Assembly (NCBI GenBank): GCA_016867655.1
Contig: VGJA01000070.1
Span: forward strand, 1-5,614
Source of the DNA: Candidatus Altarchaeales archaeon
GTDB lineage: Archaea; Altiarchaeota; Altiarchaeia; IMC4; SCGC-AAA252-I15
Direction: 5' to 3'
Length of the DNA stretch: 5,614 bases
Part shown: piece after piece, positions 1 through 4,556 of the stretch
How positions within the stretch are numbered: the first letter of the stretch is position 1
How the letters are laid out: each line of letters starts with the position of its first letter
Translations under genes and position numbers: made by a program
The notes under the pieces: generated by a model
Seen by the model: only the letters and a program-made list of their open reading frames with translations
Told to the model about the DNA's origin: nothing
Databases searched by the model: none

Positions 1-2
1 TG

Positions 3-506
3 TACATAGCCAAGAATCAGCCTTATTTGCTGGCTGGAGACGGCCCGCCTTTCGTCAAGTTGAGTATGCCCCCAAATGAACGTCTAGTTCTCAAAAAGCA
101 TTACGAAAGGTTTGTGAGATATGCTGGCATCTCGCTTGAGCTCATGGGATTGGAAAATTCAGTGAAAGCTGAAAGTGCGGCCAAGTGCCCCATCACCCAT
201 GAGGAGGTGATTGAAGAATTACGGCCTGCAGACCGTTGGAGTCTAGTATTCCCTTCAGAGGAGTTCAGAAACTCCACGCATTTCGCACAGTTAGACATCA
301 CACAGCCTAATCCACCATTCAGAGACTTTGACGTGTTGATCACCTTGGGCGACATAGCTCCCGAGAAAAAGGACAAAGTTGTCGCGTTCGCCAGAGCGGT
401 CTTGAAAAAAGGAGGCTACTGGTTCGCCCACTATCCCTCTGCAGAAGGATTCCACACTGAAGTACCTTTTGAAGCACATCAACCCTCAATACTAAGAAAA
501 AAATAG
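3..506 (+). CDS. C-terminal part of an unrecognised protein, possibly a degenerate Rossmann/methyltransferase-like fold
   Basis: The reading frame is open to the left edge, so the start lies outside the window; 167 residues are visible. I do not recognise a family with confidence. The best-structured part is residues 93-145. A strand-like stretch ending in DIT is followed by PPF, then FDVLITLGD, then a helix and VLKKGGYWFAHYP. This order resembles the acidic strand, the 'FD-V' strand and the 'lkpGG' turn in the second half of class I SAM-dependent methyltransferases. No glycine-rich SAM-binding motif is present in the visible part, so if it belongs to that fold the motif lies upstream or is lost. 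The N-terminal visible half is charged and helical (KKHYERF). The gene converges on the 508-1797 gene with one base between the stop codons, and its last codons form the oligo-A run that could serve as that neighbour's terminator. It is certainly coding; the function is only a hint. Confidence 0.72.
   Translation, partial: YIAKNQPYLLAGDGPPFVKLSMPPNERLVLKKHYERFVRYAGISLELMGLENSVKAESAAKCPITHEEVIEELRPADRWSLVFPSEEFRNSTHFAQLDITQPNPPFRDFDVLITLGDIAPEKKDKVVAFARAVLKKGGYWFAHYPSAEGFHTEVPFEAHQPSILRKK
497..503 (-). terminator. Oligo-T tract after the 429-aa gene
   Basis: Seven consecutive A on the + strand, read as T7 on the - strand, start five bases past the stop codon of the leftward 508-1797 gene. Archaeal termination commonly uses such oligo-T runs without a hairpin. 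The run also encodes the terminal Lys-Lys of the convergent gene, so it may simply be coding sequence. Confidence 0.45.
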
Positions 507-507
507 T

Positions 508-1797
508 TCAGGCAGCTCTTTGTTTGCTTTGAGCTTGCATTATTGCCTGATCGCCAAGCTTTTTCAATATAGCCTCTCTTTCAAAGTCACTTTCAAGCAG
601 TCCAGAAATAGACACCTCTCTGCCAGACTCTGCAAAATTACTCCTGATTTTCATCACTTCCACAAAAACGTCTGCAGCATCAGCCTTAATGCCCCTCTCC
701 CTGGCTTCTTTTGCGATACTGTCCATCTCTCCAACAACCTTCAAAGCACCCATTGCATCAACTTTGTCTGCATTCTCTATTGCATTAAGCATCTCGCCGG
801 GATTTTTCGGAACTTCAACCAGCATCTCTTTTGAAGCCTGCCTTACTTCATCTGGCATGCTGCTTGCGACAATAGTCATCTCAGCCAGCTTCTCACTGGC
901 TTCCTTTTCATCCCCCCTCAAGTGTGCAACCAAAGCATCATCCTTCAGCTTCTCCACAATCTCTCCAGCCTTTTCAAGTGAGACAGTCTCTCTGGACATT
1001 TCCCTCACCACTTCTGTTGCAGCACCCAAGTCGTGTTTCTCCACAACCTCATGCTCGGCCACAGCCGCCTTTTCCTCCATCCTGCCTTTTATGGCCCTCC
1101 TCATTGGGGAGGCTTCACCTGCACCTCCAACTCCTGGTTCAAATGTTTTGGCCACGTCGCCCTTCCCAACTTCTCCAAGAACATCAACGTTATGCGCAGT
1201 CTGAATTACCCTAAGTTCGTCAAAAAGACTCACCAATTTGTCGGGGTCATTTGTGCCCCTAATCTCCTTCAAACATTCAGCCGCCTTCTGACCCGCTTCT
1301 CCAGAATTCGACTCCATCTGGTGGATGACTCCATCGTCAAGCAAAACCGGCCTAACCTCCTCTATGTGGTGTACTTCCCTAGGCCTAGTGTCAACAACGC
1401 CAGTGGCCTCAAGAACCCTTCCCAAAACAGGAATACTCCCGGCAAGTTTGTGTGATGCGGGAGCCTTCTCCACGTCAACACCAACCTCCTGTCTTCTGCC
1501 GCTTACTGCTTCTGTAATCGTTAATTGTTTATATCTGCCAACCAATCCCCCAAGCTGTTCTCTCTCGTCTGGCGTCATGGCTTCGCCGCGAGCCTGCAGA
1601 AGTTCTATTTGCCCTAACAGTTGTGCCCTCTCTCCGAGAGTTTCCGGATTTATGTCACGAACCCTCTCCTCCACCCTCACGTCAGACGGCTTTCTGTCAG
1701 GACCAATGTCCTTCGGCCCAGCCAGCTGTTCTGCAAGGTTTTGAACGACATTGGCCGCTATGACCATTTTAACCGCCGGCGGTATTGGAGGCATCAT
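508..1797 (-). CDS. Helix-rich, aromatic-poor hypothetical protein (429 aa)
   Basis: I do not recognise this protein. It is almost entirely hydrophilic and rich in Glu, Lys, Ala and Val. It has only six Phe/Tyr, no Trp and a single Cys (C175). The N-terminus has a proline cluster (residues 3-7) followed by a mildly hydrophobic, probably amphipathic helix (about 8-25). Helical blocks lie near 50-95 and 163-200, with Gly/Pro-rich linkers around 100-160 and 211-230. Residues 232-415 are a long run of Glu/Lys/Ala helices broken by short turns, which could be coiled coil or an alpha-solenoid. No transmembrane segment or catalytic motif is visible. The first of two adjacent ATGs was chosen; there is no good ribosome binding site, but a TATA-like box about 30 nt upstream fits a nearly leaderless transcript. 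M11 is a less likely start. The tandem duplication upstream suggests specific regulation. A structural or scaffold role is possible but unproven. Confidence 0.78.
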   Translation of the reverse strand: MMPPIPPAVKMVIAANVVQNLAEQLAGPKDIGPDRKPSDVRVEERVRDINPETLGERAQLLGQIELLQARGEAMTPDEREQLGGLVGRYKQLTITEAVSGRRQEVGVDVEKAPASHKLAGSIPVLGRVLEATGVVDTRPREVHHIEEVRPVLLDDGVIHQMESNSGEAGQKAAECLKEIRGTNDPDKLVSLFDELRVIQTAHNVDVLGEVGKGDVAKTFEPGVGGAGEASPMRRAIKGRMEEKAAVAEHEVVEKHDLGAATEVVREMSRETVSLEKAGEIVEKLKDDALVAHLRGDEKEASEKLAEMTIVASSMPDEVRQASKEMLVEVPKNPGEMLNAIENADKVDAMGALKVVGEMDSIAKEARERGIKADAADVFVEVMKIRSNFAESGREVSISGLLESDFEREAILKKLGDQAIMQAQSKQRAA

Positions 1798-1810
1798 CTC
1801 ACTTAAAGAT

Positions 1811-1839
1811 GGGTTGTTCTAGGTTAAAAATCAGTTCAT
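1811..1839. repeat. 29-bp direct repeat, copy 1
   Basis: This copy is identical base for base to 1879-1907 and begins GGGTTGTTCTAGG on the + strand. It is the conserved part of a larger duplicated unit. It lies 14 bp upstream of the leftward gene starting at 1797 and contains that gene's likely TATA element. Confidence 0.9.
1824..1830 (-). promoter_or_regulatory. TATA-like box for the 429-aa gene, inside repeat copy 1
   Basis: The - strand reads TTTTTAA, centred about 30 nt before the ATG at 1797. That would place transcription start within a few bases of the start codon, as in leaderless archaeal genes. The box lies in the exactly repeated 29 bp, so a second copy sits 68 bp further upstream. 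An alternative box, TTTATAA at 1862-1856 on the - strand, would give a leader of about 30 nt. Confidence 0.4.
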
Positions 1840-1878
1840 TTGCATTCCAGCCTGTTATAAAGTTTATTTCCTTGAATA

Positions 1879-1907
1879 GGGTTGTTCTAGGTTAAAAATC
1901 AGTTCAT
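1879..1907. repeat. 29-bp direct repeat, copy 2
   Basis: This is an exact copy of 1811-1839, with starts 68 bp apart and 39 bp between the copies. No third copy is seen 68 bp to either side. The sequence after this copy (1913-1940) resembles that after copy 1 (1844-1872), so the two form one duplicated unit rather than independent insertions. Confidence 0.9.
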
Positions 1908-1958
1908 CGTAAATTCCGCTTGTTCCAAAATCTATTTTCTCACACACGACTTCCAGAT

Positions 1959-1981
1959 GGCTTTTAGCCTGCCTACAAAAA
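1959..1981 (-). terminator. Possible terminator of the UbiA operon
   Basis: On the - strand, T5 (1981-1977) begins eight bases after the UbiA stop codon. It is followed by a small inverted repeat with stem GGCT/AGCC (1969-1959). The stem comes after the T run, so it is not a classical hairpin-U terminator; the T run alone is a weak archaeal-type candidate. Confidence 0.25.
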
Positions 1982-1989
1982 CAAAGCTT

Positions 1990-2856
1990 CTAACTGGCAT
2001 TCCCAACCAAGACATACACCACAAGCGCAGTGTAAGCCAAAAACATCGCAGGGTAATACAGCAAGCCAGGGTCTTTCTTCATTGTCTTGTGCACTCTCAT
2101 AAGCTGGAAGAAGTCTATGCCTTGACTTACCACCCTAAGGTTGACTTCAGAAAACACCAGACTGTAGCCTGCCAGAAAGACTGCTGCTAGAGGAGTTTTT
2201 TCAAAGCCTAAAACCAATGCTATAAGAGCAATCGCCAAGGCAGTAATCTTGATTATGACGGCAAGATTTTTGTCTTCCTTGGACTTTTGCTCGCTTGCCA
2301 TGCTCTTTTTGTCATAAATCCTGTAAGCAGAAAACCCATTTAGGGCTATGAAAAAGAACAATACTGCAGGCATTACTGCAATCTTGCCAGTGTCTGCTGC
2401 AACTCCTCCGGCCAGAAACCTCAAAGGGTAATTGAGCGAGCAAGACAGCAAGCCAAAGTATAGTTTGTCTTTCAGCCTAGGGCCACAGGCATACAATAGA
2501 TTATTCAGCAAGACAGACAAAGAGACTAGCGCAAAGGATGCTCCAATGTAGACTGCTACTGCAAGCCCGACTGCAATCAAAAAAGCAGACAACAACAATG
2601 CCGTTTTAACGCTGATTTTTCCAGAGGCTATAACCCTGCCCCTCTTCTTCGGATGCTGCAAGTCAAACTGCTTGTCTGCAACATCATTCAAAATGTATAC
2701 TCCGCCGTAGAGGAAGCTCGGCCCTAGTGCAAGCACGGCCAGCAGCAAGGCAAAATAGTCTCTTCCGCCTGCATGCAAAAAACCAAGTATTACAAACAAA
2801 GTCTGGGTGAACGCAAAAGGAATCCTAGTTATGCTAAAAAAATCCTGGAGTTTCAT
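1990..2856 (-). CDS. UbiA-family prenyltransferase, DPPR synthase (polyprenyl-phosphate phosphoribosyltransferase)-like
   Basis: This is an integral membrane enzyme of the UbiA superfamily, which transfers groups between polyprenyl phosphates and acceptors. About eight or nine hydrophobic helices are visible, near residues 13-29, 35-55, 84-104, 107-123, 158-178, 198-218, 222-237 and 265-285. The first aspartate-rich loop is N57-D58-x2-D61-x3-D65, followed by H68-P69, K71-R72-x-R74 and I76-A-S-G79. The ND-D-D-HP-KR-R-IASG arrangement is what decaprenyl-phosphate phosphoribosyltransferases show, where PRPP donates phosphoribose to a lipid phosphate. The usual Pro after the second Arg is Val75 here. 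R146-x2-AG (residues 146-150) and the loop with Y181-D182-K183 match the second conserved region loosely. Length (288) is normal. It is last in a three-gene operon, its ATG overlapping the preceding stop by 4 bp. Family assignment is firm; the phosphoribosyl substrate is inferred, and another prenyl transfer such as lipid or quinone synthesis is possible. Confidence 0.88.
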   Translation of the reverse strand: MKLQDFFSITRIPFAFTQTLFVILGFLHAGGRDYFALLLAVLALGPSFLYGGVYILNDVADKQFDLQHPKKRGRVIASGKISVKTALLLSAFLIAVGLAVAVYIGASFALVSLSVLLNNLLYACGPRLKDKLYFGLLSCSLNYPLRFLAGGVAADTGKIAVMPAVLFFFIALNGFSAYRIYDKKSMASEQKSKEDKNLAVIIKITALAIALIALVLGFEKTPLAAVFLAGYSLVFSEVNLRVVSQGIDFFQLMRVHKTMKKDPGLLYYPAMFLAYTALVVYVLVGNAS

Positions 2857-3257
2857 GTCCGCCCAGTCTGAGTTCTCTCCTCCTCCAAAGCCTTCTTCAC
2901 ATCAAGTTCGCTAACAACCTCAGGCTTCCTGACTTCCGGAGTCCTAATCGCCTCCTGTATCGCACCAACAGGCTTCAACAAAACCAAAGCCCTGTCCCTA
3001 TACCTCTCATTAAAGAACTCAGTTATCGGCTTGCCAGGATTCTCCTTCCTATAAGCCTTCACAACATCAACAACAAAATCTCTCTTAGCCTGAGATTCAA
3101 GCAAGATTGACCTGATTTCCTCAAGAGGGTTGGCGTTGAGGGAAGACATGGCCTCAATCACCTCGATGACTTGGGAGGTCTTCTCTATGCGCTCGTGAAC
3201 CTTCATACGCCTTTTTATGAAGTCCTTCTGCTCCAAGTCCAAACTCTCATCTGTCAT
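2853..3257 (-). CDS. Small helical hypothetical protein (134 aa), middle gene of the UbiA operon
   Basis: I do not recognise a family. The protein is soluble and highly charged. A Lys/Arg/Glu-rich helix lies at 8-38, a break at N41-A-N-P44, and a second long helix at 45-72. A PGKPITEFF turn and helix follow (74-82), then a short apolar stretch at 90-101 (ALVLLKPVGAIQ), and a Pro/Glu/Lys tail that looks disordered. It has no Cys or Trp and no membrane segment. Both ends overlap neighbours by ATGA: its start with the stop of the 86-aa gene, its stop with the start of the UbiA gene. This implies translational coupling, and no strong ribosome binding site is seen. The context suggests it works with, or is dosed together with, the membrane transferase; this is inference. 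The coding call rests on operon geometry and protein-like composition. Confidence 0.7.
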   Translation of the reverse strand: MTDESLDLEQKDFIKRRMKVHERIEKTSQVIEVIEAMSSLNANPLEEIRSILLESQAKRDFVVDVVKAYRKENPGKPITEFFNERYRDRALVLLKPVGAIQEAIRTPEVRKPEVVSELDVKKALEEERTQTGRT

Positions 3258-3514
3258 AGTCCAACCACTTTGTTAACCATCTTGTTCACTATGCCAACCA
3301 CAGTTCCTACAACCAACTTCAGTGGCCCGCATTTTTCAACGAATCTACCTATCATATTCAACATCATAGAATCCTTCCCCAAGAGGGCGCTGACACTCCC
3401 CCTAACATTTGGCGATAGGCTGAGTGCACCAACCCTTCTCGACCTCTCAACACCCCCAAAACTATCCTCTGCAAGCACTCTTGCAGGGCCTCTTTCAGCT
3501 TGTGCTAGAGCCAT
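3254..3514 (-). CDS. Small hypothetical protein (86 aa) with hydrophobic C-terminal tail, first gene of the UbiA operon
   Basis: This is an unrecognised small protein. Residues 1-48 are Arg/Ser/Gly-rich and probably unstructured. Residues 50-61 form an amphipathic segment (MMLNMIGRFVEK), and C62-G-P is followed by an apolar tail at 65-86 (LKLVVGTVVGIVNKMVNKVVGL pattern, with Lys only at 66, 78 and 82). The tail could be a short membrane-associating or amphipathic helix. The start at 3514 is supported by GGTGA three bases upstream and a TATA-like box at the right distance. Its stop overlaps the next gene's start by 4 bp (ATGA), placing it at the head of the operon that ends with the UbiA transferase. 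A role as a small membrane-linked partner is possible but not shown. Because it is short, a spurious call cannot be excluded, although its ribosome binding site and overlap argue against that. Confidence 0.62.
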   Translation of the reverse strand: MALAQAERGPARVLAEDSFGGVERSRRVGALSLSPNVRGSVSALLGKDSMMLNMIGRFVEKCGPLKLVVGTVVGIVNKMVNKVVGL

Positions 3515-3517
3515 GTC

Positions 3518-3522
3518 TCACC
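3518..3522 (-). promoter_or_regulatory. Ribosome binding site of the 86-aa gene
   Basis: The - strand reads GGTGA, complementary to the archaeal 16S rRNA 3' end (core ATCACCTCC), with three bases before the ATG. This is the clearest Shine-Dalgarno match at any start in the window, and it fixes the start of the operon's first gene. Confidence 0.5.
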
Positions 3523-3537
3523 ATCTTTCCTATAACA

Positions 3538-3545
3538 TTATATTA
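3538..3545 (+). promoter_or_regulatory. TATA-like box for galT
   Basis: TTATATTA is centred about 25 nt before the galT ATG at 3566, exactly where a box for a leaderless transcript should be. No Shine-Dalgarno site precedes galT, which fits leaderless initiation. Confidence 0.5.
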
Positions 3546-3550
3546 GTGCA

Positions 3551-3570
3551 TTCATAGTATTTAATATGAA
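3551..3570. promoter_or_regulatory. 20-bp near-perfect palindrome, candidate operator
   Basis: TTCATAGTATTTAATATGAA is symmetric at 8 of 10 base pairs, with TTCATA and TATGAA arms. It covers the leftward TATA-like box and the galT start codon, so a dimer bound here could block both divergent promoters. AT-richness makes chance symmetry possible. Confidence 0.35.
3558..3564 (-). promoter_or_regulatory. TATA-like box for the leftward UbiA operon
   Basis: The - strand reads TTAAATA. Initiation about 25 nt downstream (near 3535) would give a leader of some 20 nt containing the GGTGA ribosome binding site of the 86-aa gene. The box abuts the galT start codon, so the two divergent promoters overlap. 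Confidence 0.45.
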
Positions 3571-4522
3571 CGAGCTTAGGAAGGATTATCTGCTCGACCG
3601 TTGGGTTATCATAGCCTCGGAGCGCGCTAAAAGGCCTACAGACTTTGTTGTGAAAAAAGAGGAGTATCCCGTTGGAGCCTGCTACTTCTGCCCGGGAAAT
3701 GAGAACACGACTCCTCCTGAAATAGGACGCATCGAGAAAGACGGCAGGTGGACTGTCAGATGGTTTCCAAACAAGTATCCAGCGACAACAGAAAAAAACA
3801 AGAGTGCTTCCAAAGGCCTACTGGCTTCAGCCTCCGCCTATGGAAGGCACGAAATCATAGTAGAAACGCCGTTGCACAACCAGGATTTCGAAGAGCTTCC
3901 ACTGGGCGACATGCAAGAAGTCCTTGAAGTCTGCGCCAATAGGATAAAACAGCTCAACCAAAATAAGGGCATAAAATACGTCCTAGTGTTCAAAAACCGC
4001 GGAAGGGAAGCAGGCGCTTCGCTGGCGCACTCCCACTTCCAAGTGATAGCACTGTCCAAAATCCCTTCATTGGTGGAAAAAGAAGTCCAGGCCTCAAGAA
4101 AATACTGGAAAAAGACAAAAAGGTGCATACTCTGCGACACACTGAAAAAAGAATTGAAGTCTGAAAGAAAGGTATATAAGGACAAGAATACAGGAGTCTT
4201 TGCGCCATACGCCTCCAGATTTCCTTTTGAAGCCTGGGTGATGCCCAAAAGGCACGTCAAAAACCTTGATGAACTGAAGCCAGAGGAAAAGAAGTCTTTC
4301 ACACTAGCAGTCAAAAAAACCCTGTTGTCTTTAGACAAAATGCTGAATAAACCGCCCTACAACTTTTACTTCCATGTTTCGCCAAAAAAAGGCGACCTCC
4401 ACATGCACTTGGAGATATGCCCCAAACTGTCGATACAAGCCGGCTTCGAGTTTGGCTCAGACATGTATATAAACGTGGTTCCGCCAGAAGACGCGGCCAG
4501 GCACTACAAAACAGGTATTTAA
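3566..4522 (+). CDS. galT: Galactose-1-phosphate uridylyltransferase
   Basis: This Leloir-pathway enzyme is cytosolic. It exchanges UMP between UDP-glucose and galactose-1-phosphate through a uridylyl-histidine intermediate. At 318 residues it has the usual family length. Zinc-site residues are C39-x2-C42 (in CYFCPGNE), H104 (in ETPLH) and H155. The active-site block FKNRGREAGASLAHSHFQ covers 142-159, with H157 as the expected nucleophile; the loop is H-S-H rather than the bacterial H-P-H. E173, H270, H279 and H281 follow the pattern of the second metal site of E. coli GalT. A second C187-x2-C190 pair lies in the C-terminal HIT-like half. The C-terminal block with AGFE at 292-295 and YINVVPPEDAA at 301-311 is typical. 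The gene diverges from the UbiA operon across 51 bp and is followed 34 bp later by an exported-protein gene. Family and fold are sure. In archaea such enzymes may accept other hexose-1-phosphates for glycan precursors, so the exact substrate is inferred. Confidence 0.95.
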   Translation: MNELRKDYLLDRWVIIASERAKRPTDFVVKKEEYPVGACYFCPGNENTTPPEIGRIEKDGRWTVRWFPNKYPATTEKNKSASKGLLASASAYGRHEIIVETPLHNQDFEELPLGDMQEVLEVCANRIKQLNQNKGIKYVLVFKNRGREAGASLAHSHFQVIALSKIPSLVEKEVQASRKYWKKTKRCILCDTLKKELKSERKVYKDKNTGVFAPYASRFPFEAWVMPKRHVKNLDELKPEEKKSFTLAVKKTLLSLDKMLNKPPYNFYFHVSPKKGDLHMHLEICPKLSIQAGFEFGSDMYINVVPPEDAARHYKTGI

Positions 4523-4526
4523 TATA
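4518..4526 (+). promoter_or_regulatory. TATA-like box for the beta-propeller gene
   Basis: TTTAATATA spans the galT stop codon and is centred about 35 nt before the ATG at 4557, predicting a leader of roughly 10 nt. No oligo-T terminator follows galT, so read-through from galT is also possible. No Shine-Dalgarno site is seen. Confidence 0.4.
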
Positions 4527-4556
4527 CCGTCAGCTAATTTCTAATGTTTCTAGAGA

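Larger units (their letters stand above)
1811..1940. repeat. Imperfect tandem duplication of a ~65-bp upstream element
   Basis: Unit 1 (1811-1872) and unit 2 (1879-1940) align over their whole length. The first 29 bp are identical. Then come four or five unmatched bases and ATTCC in both. After a one-base offset, a 23-bp stretch (1850-1872 against 1918-1940) has 17 matches, both ending in a TATTT-rich segment. The 192-bp gap between the 429-aa gene and ubiA holds nothing else that I can support as a gene. The duplication most likely doubles a promoter or regulator site of the leftward gene. Confidence 0.72.

Noticed and set aside
689..1204. Rightward open frame of 171 codons (also 1325-1744 and 1033-1455)
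   Set aside because: They lie antisense to the 508-1797 gene and translate to Ser/Pro/Leu-rich sequence without protein-like pattern or start signals; they mirror the Glu/Lys/Ala-rich leftward gene.
1772..1783. Perfect 12-bp palindrome ACCGCCGGCGGT near the start of the 429-aa gene
   Set aside because: It is formed by Pro-Pro-Ala codons, and about one perfect 12-bp palindrome is expected by chance in a window this size.
1831..1839. ATGAACTGA on the - strand in both repeat copies, a possible start-Asn-stop mini upstream ORF
   Set aside because: There is no ribosome binding site, and the likely transcription starts place at least one copy outside the mRNA.
1811..1907. Two 29-bp identical repeats separated by 39 bp, looking like a minimal CRISPR array
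   Set aside because: The 'spacer' is itself homologous to the sequence following the second repeat, so this is a tandem duplication. There is no third repeat, no dyad in the repeat and no cas gene in view.
1957..2190. Rightward 77-codon frame spanning the intergenic gap and the UbiA gene end
   Set aside because: It is mostly antisense to the conserved UbiA coding region, with no ribosome binding site or recognisable domain.
3171..3557. Rightward 128-codon frame opposite the two orphan genes
   Set aside because: The leftward frames have linked ATGA overlaps, a GGTGA site and a promoter; this one has none, and it runs through the divergent promoter.
3838..4338. Leftward frames of 166 and 72 codons inside galT
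   Set aside because: They are antisense to a gene with unmistakable GalT motifs; the translations are Ser/Phe-rich shadows.
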